Source: Brachypterus glaber (Eukaryota > Arthropoda > Insecta > Coleoptera > Kateretidae). From it: a stretch of DNA of 64,000 nt. The DNA is taken from the NCBI GenBank assembly GCA_958510825.1, contig OY294045.1, positions 95,168,988-95,232,987 on the forward strand, given 5' to 3'. Within the stretch, counting starts at the first letter, position 1. The number at the start of each line of letters is the position of its first letter. The translations under genes were made by a program, and so were the position numbers. Of this stretch, positions 1 through 11,592 are shown one piece after another. The notes beneath the pieces are model-generated. The model had not been told where the DNA came from. It worked only from the letters and a program-made list of their open reading frames with translations, and searched no databases.

Positions 1-62
1 ATTTCTAAATTTCTTAATTCAGTTTAGTGAAGTTAGTGATAATTATGCCTGAATCGACCTTA
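1..62. mobile_element. Terminus of a MITE whose full copy is at 62587-63166
   Basis: The first ~60 bases match, in inverted orientation, the left terminal repeat of the element at 62587-63166, including the end motif CTGAATCGACCTTA. Only one end lies inside the window, so the rest of this copy lies upstream. Confidence 0.7.
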
Positions 63-1754
63 TGAACATTTAATTCAAGCTTACTTTTCTATGTATTTAA
101 GAATTTATTGTTGGTTGTATTTCATACAATTTACTAATAAAAGTAGAAATAACATGTACTTTCTTGAGATCGTACCAGGAGCCTCTAATTTATATGCGTA
201 GCACTCTATCATTTTTGCTTCGGAGGCTCTGATGACAAATGAATAACGGCTTTTTCCCTTCAAATCTGACTCGGTTTATATTAATAAATTTCAGTCATAT
301 CTAACGTGTGCTGTGGGAATCAATTTTTACTTACTCCATATGTAACCCGATATGGACAAGCATCTGTATCACGATCAGAATGAAGAATTATCTGTGAGCA
401 CTCACAAAAAAATAATTTCTTGATTAAAGTATATGCCTAATTAAATTGTTATTTTTAAAATAAGAATATCATTTTTAAAATGAGGATATACTATTTTCCA
501 ACGATCCTCTATGAAAATGACATTTAGCACACTCTTTTGCTCTTTACAAAACGCCTTATATTAGTTTGATATTTTTATATCACCCTAGTGTGATATTTAT
601 GTATGGAGGTTTGCCTAATTTTATTAAGATATTTACCACGTAGATTCTACGAATTTTATTCGTTTTATAAGCCATTTTACACCTTTCACCATAGCCTTTT
701 TTGATATCTTTTATGTTTTCTAATTCAAATATTTCTGTTTTTCATGTGTTATAACGTTACTATTTTGACCATTTCTAACTAGATTTTATAAAAATTACTT
801 CATTTTTGATTTAGTTACCTTATATTATATAAAAACATCAAAATACATAGTATTTTTCTTATGAAATGCAAAACAGTAAAATTTTACTGTCTTATATGGC
901 AGCATAACCACAGAAATCTAAGTTAATTAGCAAACTGTCAAGTTTGGACATTTAGGACAAGCTTATAGGCAACCCATTAAACAGCTATGTACTATAATAA
1001 TATATTGTATTAAATATAAAACCAAGAAAACTAAAGGTAAACGAAAATTATATTTCCTGTTTGACATACATATATAAATTTGTATGCTATTTTTTATTGT
1101 GTTGTGCTTTGCTTTCTTAAAAATTAATAAAATTAGAAAATTTTAAAATAAGAAACTTCATATTTTTTCGGGATCGTGGGAAAAATAGTGTACATACTAA
1201 GAATTTTATTGCCCAGAATAATATGAAGAGTACAGTCCAAACCATGAACGTAGAGAATAAGGACTGGTAACTTGTAGTTTGATTTAGTTACGTATTGACT
1301 AAAAAGCGCTGGTATCTACGAGCGAGATCGGAAGCCTTCTAGTTAGTCGGTGGCTGCTAGATGGCGCCATGTGTAAACAGTAATATTATAAACATGTTCA
1401 CAGTGACGTTTATTTTTAGTATGTGTTTTTATGAGAACATCTTCTTTGATTATTCTAAGGTAAGTTATAGATAGGTATATGATTTTAGAAATAACAATCA
1501 AGTCTCTAAATCTTTATATGTGTCACATCAAAAACTGTAAACCGTGATTCTGGTGATTTAATTTTAAATTCTTGTGTACTTTTCTTGTGTCAACTATAAA
1601 TACATTTAATGTTACCAAACTATAGTAAAACCATTGTTATCACAAAATACTAAAAGTAATCACATAATACCGATAAAACTATTATAGTTTAGTAGCAATT
1701 TATAAAATATTCTAACGTTTATTTCTAATATAAACAAAATCTGTGGTTATGTGT
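63..1754. other. AT-rich intergenic DNA, no gene seen
   Basis: Very AT-rich sequence with short A/T runs and no open frame of useful length, no terminal inverted repeats and no recognisable repeat. It ends at the assembly gap. Confidence 0.5.
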
Positions 1755-1954
1755 NNNNNNNNNNNNNNNNNNNNNNNNNNNNNNNNNNNNNNNNNNNNNN
1801 NNNNNNNNNNNNNNNNNNNNNNNNNNNNNNNNNNNNNNNNNNNNNNNNNNNNNNNNNNNNNNNNNNNNNNNNNNNNNNNNNNNNNNNNNNNNNNNNNNNN
1901 NNNNNNNNNNNNNNNNNNNNNNNNNNNNNNNNNNNNNNNNNNNNNNNNNNNNNN
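1755..1954. other. Assembly gap of 200 N
   Basis: A run of exactly 200 N. The round size suggests a placeholder of unknown true length. The apparent open frames across it are artefacts of the Ns. Confidence 0.99.
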
Positions 1955-2337
1955 GTTATATTTTTATTTGAGGGACATTATTATTAATACTATTTAAAAA
2001 AAAAATAATTTTTGAAATTACTTTATCTGTTACTGTTATTGTTATTGGCTTGTGTACTGAAAGTACCTACATGTAACTAATTTTATTTAAAAAAAAGTTA
2101 CAATAATCGTTTTTGCACTGTATTTTTCATATGATAAAATAATAAATATTATAAAGTTTACTTAAAATGCCAAACTTGCTTACCAAAATATGATTGTAGG
2201 TCATTGAATTACTTCTATCTGCTGTTTTGAATTCGTCTCCAAACTGCAAGAATTTGCACAAATTTATTAATTAGGAAAAACTGAGCTCTTAAAGCCATGC
2301 AGTAGCAAATTCTTGCAATAAAAATAAAAACAAAAAG
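1955..2337. other. AT-rich DNA, nothing recognised
   Basis: Low-complexity AT-rich sequence between the gap and the first foldback element. No coding signal seen. Confidence 0.5.
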
Positions 2338-3405
2338 TCACACGTCCCCCCAAATGGAAATAGGTTTAAAAAAAATAGCAAGGTTAGATGACTATTAATT
2401 ATATTAGCAAAGGGTCTGTAAACTTCAAAACCTCTAAGAACGAAATCCTAATGAGCACTAGTTCTTAAATAGTGGTAAATGTTCTTCGGCAGACTGCATG
2501 CTAAACAATAGTAACAAACTGCAATTTTTTTTCCACAATCCTATTGGTTTTTTTGTTGCTGATTTCGATTTTGTTTAGACCAAATGTCTATCTCTTTACG
2601 TTTTTGAGAAATACCCTGCCGAAAATTTGAAAAAATTAAAAAATGTAATTTTAGGTGAACAATAAATCATTTATTAAAGCACCCACAAAGGTTTTCTATA
2701 GATTGAATTCAAGTTATATACTTGCTCTATAAAATCGTAAAGAAAAGTATATGGATTTTACTTCCGGTGTCCAACTGAAGACTAGTTTTCAAGACCTCTG
2801 CAATGACGATTCAGTGTTGCTGTTTAAGACTATTTTGGGCAGTATATGTCATATTTAGCAACATTGACAAACACATGGGCTTGACAAATATAATAAATTT
2901 GACGTTAAATTTATAAAAACTGCTTAACAAAGATAAATTCACCTTCCTTTAAACATCATTGCAGAGGCATCAAAAGCTATTCCTCAAGTGAACTTTTAAA
3001 ATGATTTCCAGGCATTTTTCGTAATTATTTTATAGAGCATAAATGTAACTTTAATTTAAACTAGAAAAAACTTTTGTAGCTGCTATAATAACATAAATAT
3101 GAGCCTCCGAAAATGACAAATTTTAATTTTTATAACATTTTGGAACGGCTTTTATTAAAAGTGAAAACATATAGAGATTTGATCTACAAAAACGCTAATA
3201 GAATTGTGCAAAAGAAATTGCAGTTTATAACTGTTGTTTAGCATGCAGTCTGCGGAAGAACTTTTACCACTATTTAAGAACTGTTGCTCATTAGGATTTA
3301 GTTCTCCTAGGTTTTGAAGTTTTGCAGACCCTTTGCTAACGTAATTAATAGTCATCTAATCTTGATATTTTTTTTAAACCTATTTCCATCTGGAGGGACT
3401 TGTGA
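2338..3405. mobile_element. Foldback/MITE-like element, array copy 1
   Basis: Starts TCACACGTCCCCCC and ends in an inverted version (TCTGGAGGGACTTGTGA). The inverted arms extend ~230 bp inward through shared blocks such as GCAAAGGGTCTG / CAGACCCTTTGC and GCAGACTGCATGCTAAA / TTTAGCATGCAGTCTGC. The middle shows no transposase frame, so the element is non-autonomous. Superfamily not assigned because no clean target duplication is visible. Confidence 0.8.
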
Positions 3406-3552
3406 AGTATAGAAGAAAGTTTCAATCAATATCTTTAAACTAACGTTCAAAACTATGTTTTTGTTCTTGCCTATCACTATTTTTTGGTGTGCTTTGTGTT
3501 CATAAAAATATCATATTTAAGCAATATTTTAATTTTGAAATACAAAAATGCA

Positions 3553-4551
3553 GGAAAGTCCCCCCAAATAGAAATAGATTTTTAAAAAATAGCAAGATTA
3601 GATGACTATTATTTATATTAGCAAAGGGTCTGTAAACTTCAAAACCTCTAAGAACGACTAAACTAGTTTTTAAATAGTGGTAAATATTCTTGGGCAGACT
3701 GCATGCTAAACAACAGTAACAAACTGCAATTTTTTTTGCACAATCCTATTGGTTTTTTTGTTGCTGATTTCGATTTTGTTTAGACCAAATCTCTATCTCT
3801 TTACGTTTTTGAGAAATGCCCTGCCGAAAATTTGAAAAAATTAAAGCATGTAATTTTAGGTGAACGATAAATAATTTATTAAAGCACCCACAAATGTTTT
3901 CTATAACTTGAATTCAAGTTACATACTTGATCTATAAAATCGTAAAGAAAAGTATATGGATTTTACTTCCGGTGTCCAACTGAAGACTAGTTTTCAAGAC
4001 ATCTGCAATGACGATTCAGTGTTGCTGTTTAAGACTATTTTGGGCAGTATATGTCATATTTAGCAACATTGACAAACACATGGGCTTTTTGACGTTAAAT
4101 TTATAAAAACTGCTTAACAAAGATAAATTCACCTTCCTTATTCGTCAAGTGAACTTTTAAAATGATTTCCAGACATTTTTCATAATTAAATGTAACTTTA
4201 ATTTAAACTAGAAAAAACTTTTGTAGCTGCTATAATAATATAAATATGAGCCTCCAAAAATGACAAATTTTAATTTTTATAAAATTTTGGAACGGCTTTT
4301 CTTAAAAGTAGAGACATATAGAGATTTGATCTACAAAAACGCTAATAGAATTGTGCAAAAGAAATTGCAGTTTATTACTATTATTTAGCATGCAGTCTGC
4401 GGAAGAACTTTTACCACTAGTTGAGAACTGTTGCTCATTAGGATTTAGTTCTCCTAGGTTTTGAAGTTTACAGACCCTTTGATAATGTAATTAATAGTCA
4501 TATAATCTTGCTATTTTTTTTAAACCTATTTCCATCTGGGGGGACGTGTGA
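3553..4551. mobile_element. Foldback element, array copy 2
   Basis: Same inverted ends as the 2338-3405 copy. The left tip reads AGGAAAGTCCCCCC instead of TCACACGTCCCCCC, and copies 2 and 3 share the same short internal deletion around the central CACCTTCC motif. Confidence 0.8.
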
Positions 4552-4698
4552 AGTATAGAAGAAAGTTTCAATCAATATCTTTAAACTAACGTTCAAAACT
4601 ATGTTTTTGTTCTTGCCTATCACTATTTTTTGGTGTGCTTTGTGTTCATAAAAATATCATATTTAAGCAATATTTTAATTTTGAAATACAAAAATGCA

Positions 4699-5691
4699 GG
4701 AAAGTCCCCCCAAATAGAAATAGATTTTTAAAAAATAGCAAGATTAGATGACTATTATTTATATTAGCAAAGGGTCTGTAAACTTCAAAACCTCTAAGAA
4801 CGACTAAACTAGTTTTTAAATAGTGGTAAATGTTCTTCGGCAGACTGCATGCTAAACAACAGTAACAAACTGCAATTTTTTTTGCACAATCCTATTGGTT
4901 TTTTTGTTGCTGATTTCGATTTTGTTTAGACCAAAACTCTATCTCTTTACGTTTTTGAGAAATGCCCTGCCGAAAATTTGAAAAAATTAAAGCATGTAAT
5001 TTTAGGTGAACGATAAATAATTTATTAAAGCACCCACAAATGTTTTCTATAACTTGAATTCAAGTTACATACTTGATCTATAAAATCGTAAAGAAAAGTA
5101 TATGGATTTTACTTCCGGTGTCCAACTGAAGACTAGTTTTCAAGACATCTGCAATGACGATTCAGTGTTGCTGTTTAAGACTATTTTGGGCAGTATATGT
5201 CATATTTAGCAACATTGACAAACACATGGGCTTTTTGACGTTAAATTTATAAAAACTGCTTAACAAAGATAAATTCACCTTCCTTATTCGTCAAGTGAAC
5301 TTTTAAAATGATTTCCAGACATTTTTCATAATTAAATGTAATTTAAACTAGAAAAAACTTTTGTAGCTGCTATAATAATTTAAATATGAGCCTCCAAAAA
5401 TGACAAATTTTAATTTTTATAAAATTTTGGAACGGCTTTTCTTAAAAGTGGAGACATATAGAGATTTGATCTACAAAAACGCTAATAGAATTGTGCAAAA
5501 GAAATTGCAGTTTATTACTATTATTTAGCATGCAGTCTGCGGAAGAACTTTTACCACTAGTTAAGAACTGTTGCTCATTAGGATTTAGTTCTCCTAGGTT
5601 TTGAAGTTTACAGACCCTTTGATAACGTAATTAATAGTCATATAATCTTGCTATTTTTTTTAAACCTATTTCCTTCTGGGGGGACGTGTGA
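4699..5691. mobile_element. Foldback element, array copy 3
   Basis: Nearly identical by eye to copy 2, differing by scattered substitutions and a few-base deletion near 5340. This shows recent local duplication. Confidence 0.8.
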
Positions 5692-5838
5692 AGTATAGAA
5701 GAAAGTTTCAATCAATATCTTTAAACTAACGTTCAAAACTATGTTTTTGTTCTTGCCTATCACTATTTTTTGGTGTGCTTTGTGTTCATAAAAATATCAT
5801 ATTTAAGCAATATTTTAATTTTGAAATACAAAAATGCA

Positions 5839-6858
5839 GGAAAGTCCCCCCAAATGGAAATAGATTTTTAAAAAATAGCAAGATTAGATGACTATTATTT
5901 ATATTAGCAAAGGGTCTGTAAACTTCAAAACCTCTAAGAACGACTAAACTAGTTTTTAAATAGTGGTAAATGTTCTTCGGCAGACTGCATGCTAAACAAC
6001 AGTAACAAACTGCAATTTTTTTTTGCACAATCCTATTGGTGTTTTTGTTGCTGATTTCGATTTTGTTTACACCAAATCTCTATCTCTTTACGTTTTTGAG
6101 AAATGCCCTGCCGAAAATTTGAAAAAATTAAAGCATGTAATTTTAGGTGAACGATAAATAATTTATTAAAGCACCCACAAATGTTTTCTATAACTTGAAT
6201 TCAAGTAAAGAAAAGTATATGGATTTTACTTCCGGTGTCCAACTGAAGACTAGTTTTCAAGACATCTGCAATGACGATTCAGTGTTGCTGTTTAAGACTA
6301 TTTTGGGCAGTATATGTCATATTTAGCAACATTGACAAACACATGGGCTTTTTGACGTTAAATTTATAAAAACTACTTAACAAAGATAAATTCACCTTCC
6401 TTTAAACATCATTGCAGAGGCATCAAAAGCTATTCCTCAAGTGAACTTTTAAAATGATTTCCAGACAGTTTTCGTAATTATTTTATAGAGCATAAATGTA
6501 ACTTTAATTTAAACTAGAAATAACTTTTGTAGCTGCTATAATAATTTAAATATGAGCCTCCAAAAATGACAAATTTTAATTTTTATAAAATTTTGGAACG
6601 GCTTTTTTTAAAAGTGAAAACATATAGAGATTTGATCTACAAAAACACTAATAGAATTGTACAAAAGAAATTGCAGTTTATTACTATTATTTAGCATGCA
6701 GTCTGCGGAAGAACTTTTACCACTATTTAAGAACTGTTGCTCATTAGAATTTAGTTCTCCTAGGTTTTGAAGTTTTGCAGACCCTTTGCTAACGTAATTA
6801 ATAGTCATCTAATCTTGCTATTTTTTTTAAACCTATTTCCATCTGGAGGGACTTGTGA
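5839..6858. mobile_element. Foldback element, array copy 4
   Basis: The right half retains the longer central segment found in copy 1 (CATCATTGCAGAGGCATC), while the left half matches copies 2 and 3. This is a mosaic expected from unequal exchange or gene conversion inside the array. Reading frames on the minus strand here are repeat-derived. Confidence 0.78.
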
Positions 6859-6988
6859 AGTATAGAAGAAAGTTTCAATCAATATCTTTAAACTAACGTT
6901 CAAAACTATGTTTTTGTTCTTGCCTATCACTATTTTTTGGTGTGCTTTGTGTTCATAAAAATATCATATTTAAGCAATATTTTAATTT

Positions 6989-7317
6989 TTAAGTACCTGA
7001 CTACTAAGTTTAGGAGGACATGAATTTTTAACATTAATCAAAATTTTAAAACTAATAATTAAATTATTCATCAATCTATTTTTTCAATCATCGCACATAG
7101 TGATATTGGTTGATTTGGCAGTTTCGGGCCACTGGTCCTCGTCAGTATGCTGATTGAGAGAACATTTTCATACTCTACTCAGGTTAGAAGTAAATTCATT
7201 AGATTGATGTACAATTCTTCGCCATCTCTTTTTAACATTAAGAGTCTCCAGATTAGAAGATTTATGACAGAAGTTGTCTTGTAGATGCCGTGCAAATATA
7301 CGTGAATCTAATGACCA
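6989..7317 (+). other. Unassigned stretch with a 45-codon open segment
   Basis: Non-repetitive relative to its flanks. From the ATG near 7149 an open frame of about 45 codons runs to a stop near 7283 and encodes a run with IRRFMTEVVL at its end. It is too short and unsupported to call a gene; it may be a transposon-protein remnant. Confidence 0.2.
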
Positions 7318-7975
7318 GGGCCGTGCGCAGGATTTGCTCGTGGGGGGGGTTATTAAATTCTACAATCTTAAATAAAAGAACGTAAGCAAGCTCTAGCGCC
7401 GCAGGCAATTTTTTTAATTTATTTTAATTTTAAATTAGACTTTTATATTTAAATTAATTAAATTTAATAGTTTACAAAAACTTTAGCGCCGCAAGCGAAA
7501 CTTTCACGCATAAGTTCTACAATCCTAAATAGAGAAAAACGTAAGAAAGCCCTAGTGCCACAGGCAATTTTTTTTTTAAAACTTTTAAACAGTTTTATTA
7601 TTCTAAATTTTTCAAAAATGCAAGAAAGCTCCAACGCCGCAGGCGAAAATTTTTCCGAATTTCACGCGTAAATTCTAAAATCTTTGATAAAAAAAAGAAG
7701 GAAAGCCCAGTGCCACAGGCGAAAAATTTTACAAAATTTATGGTCTATTTTTTAAATAGTTTTATTATTCTAAATTTCACAATAAAATGCAAAAGAGCTC
7801 TAGCGCCGCAGGCGAAGGTTTTTACAAATTTCACGCATAAGTTCTACAATCTTAGACAAAAAAATGTAAGAAAGCCCCAGGCAATTTATTTTACAAACTT
7901 TTATTTTAAAACAGTTTTATAATTCCAATTTTATCAAAATGTAAACAAGATCTAGCGCCGCAGTTCAAATTTTTT
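7318..7975. repeat. Degenerate tandem repeat with AGCGCCGCAGGCG core
   Basis: A GC-rich core (AGCGCCGCAGGCG, alternating with AGTGCCACAGGC) recurs near 7394, 7485, 7554, 7633, 7709, 7802, 7870 and 7954 in an AT-rich background. Spacing is about 70-93 bp, so the two core versions make a higher-order unit of ~150-170 bp. Shared flanks include TTTCACGCATAAGTTCTAC. The block starts at a GGCCGTGCGCAGGATTTG motif followed by a G-run. An apparent 70-residue frame at 7710-7922 is a by-product of the repeat. Confidence 0.75.
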
Positions 7976-8854
7976 ATGAACTTTTCTTGTTTTCACTGTT
8001 TTCCTTGATCTGTAGGAACCCTGTACAAAGAAAACTATCCAAAAATAGATATACATAATATATATTATGGAACGTTCAAGTATTACGTAACGTATATTCT
8101 ATAACTAGTATGGAATAGACAATATTCCGCGCGACCGAAAAGTTTGTCATACGAGCCGGTAGGCAAGTATGACGGTTCCGCGAGAGCGGAATGACTAATC
8201 CATACGTGTTGTAGACTATACTCTTTCTTCGACTGCAAATATGAAACACTGTATGGCTTTAAACTTCGGACAAGGTTAAAAACAATGTTTTTTGTGACTC
8301 GACATTGCAAATGCAACAAAACATATTTTTAAATAAAGCAATTAATGTTATTTAATAATTTTATCAAATCAGTACATAAAAAAGATTTTTATTTAATTTT
8401 AGCACATATTTACAAATTATAATGCAAAAATTGAAGGTTATGTCAGATTGTTGTGACATATATCAGGTTCAAATATTTAACAATAGATGGAGCAGTTTTA
8501 ATTTTTTGAACTAAATTGATAAAAAACTGGTCAAATATTAAGAAAAACTAATAAAATTTATGTAATTTTAACGCAAAACTTTAAATTGCATTAAATTATT
8601 CAATATTTCATGGTTAAATATATAAATTTTTGCTAACTTTGCTACAGTTTTCTTTACGTTTATAAACAAGAGATGGTACTACATGTGCTCATTCTAACAC
8701 TTGATACGGAATATTCACACCGTATCTAAAGCTAGATTGGATTCATTCTGTGTTTGAAAAGTGTGTGTATTTGCTTACATTCTAAAGCAGTCGTAGAAAA
8801 AAAAATATTCTAAGAAATATGTGGGTCCAATTCTACATTTTATTGAAATGCTTT
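7976..8854. other. Mostly unique AT-rich DNA with a MITE-tip motif
   Basis: No gene seen. At about 8071-8092 sits GGAACGTTCAAGTATTACGT, the terminal motif of the complete MITE at 44318-44473, so a partial copy is present. About 8120-8220 is locally GC-richer. Confidence 0.4.
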
Positions 8855-9280
8855 ACACGGAAAAAAAAATTATAGCTAGGAGCGCTATAACACACATACC
8901 AAGCAAATTATAATCGCTTATTATATAAATACAAGGCTTTCTCTTACAATTATGGCAGTCAGTGTAAAAATTTATATGAAATACTTTAATTGTTTAGTGA
9001 ATAATAAAATATAACAAATAGTATGGCATTTATAGCTTAAATAGATTTAATTATTGTCCGTGCTAATAATTTTTATAATATAATAAAATTTCTGTAAATT
9101 TATAATAGTGCCTGTAATAAATATAATCGTGTCTGTAATATATATAATCGTTTCCAATTTATTTTTAACATTATTAGTTATTGTGTCCCTTATAATCTAT
9201 AGCTTAAATCACTATAATTTGCCACTGTTACCAAATATCTTATAATGTATAGCGCAGAGCCCACTAATTTCTTTCCGTGT
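8855..9280. mobile_element. Possible MITE with ACACGGAAA termini
   Basis: Starts ACACGGAAAAAA and ends TTTCTTTCCGTGT, a short terminal inverted repeat around AT-rich DNA that lacks a frame. A similar TTTCCGTGTAA tip occurs near 56670. The inverted repeat is short and no target duplication is clear. Confidence 0.35.
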
Positions 9281-9483
9281 ATCACATGTAAGGTTATTTT
9301 CATGGATTGAATAAACTTCCAGAAATTAAATTTAAAAAGTCGTATCAATAATTTTTTATAAAAAAAAATCAGAGTCGTCACAAAATGTGAGAAACAAAGA
9401 TGTCAATAACCATGATACTTTTTGCCGTAACTTACCTTTACTAAGGTATTTTGCTGTATCTTGTTAATTATTAGTATTACACT

Positions 9484-9531
9484 GCTAAAAAAAAGTAAGT
9501 TACTGCTTTTTAGCGTAGTAGGGCAGTATAC
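9484..9531. mobile_element. Fragment of the MITE present at 33597-33733
   Basis: Contains TTTTAGCGTAGTAGGGCAGT, matching in inverted sense the terminal repeat (ACTGCCCTACTACGCTAGAA) of the intact copy. Only one end is visible here. Confidence 0.5.
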
Positions 9532-9860
9532 TAAGGCATTTTATCGTACCTTCTTAAGTTACGATAGATACGGCAAATTGGCTTAGTAATTGACAACTTT
9601 AAAGAAGATACGGCAATTTTAATAGAGTAGTTTTATTATGAAAAAATTAATTAAATCGTTTAATAATATGATAAAAATATTCATTGATTGTTATTACATC
9701 ATGTTTGATAAAAAAGTAAGTCACCACCTCTGTGTTTAGCACAACAGTATTGCCGTTTCATTTAAGAAACATGCATATGGCGTTTTCCTATTCTCCTGAT
9801 ACATAATATAAAATAAATATCTATAATAGCGTTTTTATTTTTTTTTTGGTTGGACTTTTT

Positions 9861-10064
9861 GGGGTAAGAAACATAGTTGTACATTATTTGTTGCTGTTAA
9901 TACAAAAAAAAAATAATAATTCTTAGAACAAACAAAAGTAGAGAATGTTTAAGCTTCAAAACAAAAAAAGAATTAGTCAAATCCATTAATTAGTTTTCGA
10001 AATATTTGAATTTAATAAAAGTGTAAATTTGTTATGTGTCCGGAATTTAATGTGCGGCAGTGTA
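9861..10064. repeat. Dispersed repeat, copy 1 (second copy 26822-27027)
   Basis: About 200 bp starting GGGGTAAGAAACATAG and ending GGAATTTAATGTGCGGCAGT. The copy at 26822-27027 runs in the same direction and is largely alignable. The CGGCAGTGTA end resembles a terminus of a Tc1/mariner-like element, but a matching left end was not found. Confidence 0.65.
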
Positions 10065-10499
10065 GAATACTTTTTACAATATTCGTATTGAACATCGGAA
10101 AAGTGCTTAGTGGAAAATCCTATTAAAATGCTTTGGTAACATGTAAGTAAATGTATTTAAACGTTGATATTTTTAAACTAGTTCTAATTTTTTTTTTAAC
10201 CTATCTAGCATCCCATCTACTAAGATAAAAAATCGTAGTTACGGATTTTATTAACGCTTCATAGAAAATTGTGAAAGAATTTTTTATTCGATGCTATTTT
10301 TTCAAGATACACCTTTAGGGTAGGTACATCATGTATTTTTTTAATGATTCATTAACCACAACCCGAGATATGATTTTTTATTTTTTCCCTCTGGCAAAAA
10401 CCATCAGGCCAATGGTAATGATATTGTAGGACAATGGAAGAAACATTAGTAGTAACTGTACAAATCAGCTCGATATACAGGTTCTCTCAGAACTGACTT
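10065..10499. other. AT-rich DNA, nothing recognised
   Basis: No open frame, inverted repeat or tandem repeat supported by eye. Confidence 0.4.
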
Positions 10500-10963
10500 T
10501 CTTTTAAAAAATATGAAAAAAAGGTCCTATAAATGTATATGTCACAAAACGGGTAATATGTAGCTATGCCCCTTAAAAAGTGTCTCTAAAAATCAGGTTT
10601 TTATTTATTTAGTAAGTCAGAAATCCTTTGGGATATAGCAAATAGCTTTTGCATGTGAAACTTAATAAAGCCTATATGTTATTTTCATGTTCCTATTTTG
10701 AACAGAGACTTACCAAACGGGAAGACTTTTCACTTTTTTGCCCCAAAACTTTTCTGGTTTCTGAGGGAAAAACACTTAAAAAGGTACTCTTCTTGTAATA
10801 CCGTAGAATTAACCGTTTTCGAGAAAATTTTATTTAAGCTAAAATTTCGCGGCGAGGAGGTTAAAAATTAGGCACTAAAATATTGCAAACCAAAATTTTA
10901 AAACTTACTTTAAAAACTAAAAAAAAAACCTTTTAATACCTACATGTACATATTTCCAAAAAT
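10500..10963. mobile_element. Left half of a diverged long-palindrome element
   Basis: Shows the ordered motifs of the element at 54161-55332: GTCCTATAAATGTATATGTC, then TAGCTATGCCCCTT, then TTATTTAGTAAGTCAGAAATC, then AACCGTTTTCGAGAAAA. The right half continues into the first unit of the 10964-16394 array, so the array was built out of this element. Confidence 0.6.
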
Positions 10964-11165
10964 GCATCTAAAGGGAGTTTGGTCTCCTAAAACTACACCG
11001 CACCTACATGTATTGGAACTTTTTTCCTAGTTTTTAATGTAGGATCACCCTGTATCATTAAAATTATCGTGTTTAACATTTTAGTGTTTAGTTTTTAGTC
11101 CTCAAAACGTAAAAGATTTAAATATTTTTTTCTCGAAATCGGTTAACCCTACGGTATTACAGCAA

Positions 11166-11210
11166 GGGAACGTTCAAGTATTACGTAACGCAAATTTTGA
11201 TCATTTCAAA
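11166..11210. mobile_element. Captured terminus of the 44318-44473 MITE (also in units 2 and 3)
   Basis: GGAACGTTCAAGTATTACGT followed by AACGCAAATTTTGATCATTT matches one end of the intact MITE and interrupts the long-palindrome element. The same capture is repeated in array units 2 (from about 12951) and 3 (from about 14769), so it predates the amplification. Confidence 0.75.
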
Positions 11211-11556
11211 AAGTTTGGTGTAAAAAGTGCAAAGCCCTCTCGTTTCGCACGCTCCTTTTCAAAATAAGTACATTAAAATTAACTTCGTATCAAGACTTTT
11301 TATGTTTAGATCACATGAAAAACCTAGCTTTTATATCTCAAAGGATTACTGAGTTATTAAATAAAAACCGAATTTTATGAGCCTTTTAAAGGGGCGTAGC
11401 TCACTTACAAGCCGTTTATGGACATAGGAAAACAAAATATATTTTTTATGTAATGAGTTTAATCTTGCTTTTAAGAACACAGTGAAATTTATTAATATTT
11501 TTACCATTTACACTAGTTTTTATATTTAATTATTATATTGTTTTAATAAATTTGCA

Positions 11557-11592
11557 CTGAAGAAGTCCCAACAATAAGAGGCGAAACGTTGG
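11557..11592 (+). ncRNA. Hammerhead-ribozyme-like core, array unit 1
   Basis: Reads CTGAAGA, then a short imperfect stem-loop closing with GAGGC, then GAAACGTTGG. CTGANGA ... stem II ... GAAA is the conserved hammerhead core. Here the core heptamer is intact but stem II has mismatches. Stems I and III were not folded, so self-cleavage is unproven. Confidence 0.4.

Larger units (their letters stand above)
2338..6988. repeat. Four-copy tandem array of foldback element plus 145-bp flank
   Basis: Four units of about 1.14-1.2 kb follow each other. The segment beginning CAGGAAAGTC recurs at 3551, 4697 and 5837, giving periods of 1146 and 1140. Each unit is a ~1-kb element with ~230-bp inverted ends followed by the same ~145-bp non-element spacer (for example 3406-3550), which ends in a TTTAAGCAATATTTTAATTTT stretch. 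Because the spacer repeats with the element, the array arose by tandem duplication of element plus neighbouring DNA, not by repeated insertion. The last spacer ends near 6988, where similarity stops. Confidence 0.88.

Noticed and set aside
1322..1345. Possible sequencing-adapter contamination (GAGATCGGAAGCC)
   Set aside because: Only about 10 bases agree with a common adapter and the flanks are ordinary genomic sequence.
1743..1997. Open frames of 78-84 residues across the gap
   Set aside because: They consist almost wholly of N-derived X residues.
3155..6808. Three minus-strand frames (3155-3355, 5786-6028, 6608-6808) that look like conserved small proteins
   Set aside because: They lie in the repeated arms of the foldback array; their similarity reflects the DNA repeat.
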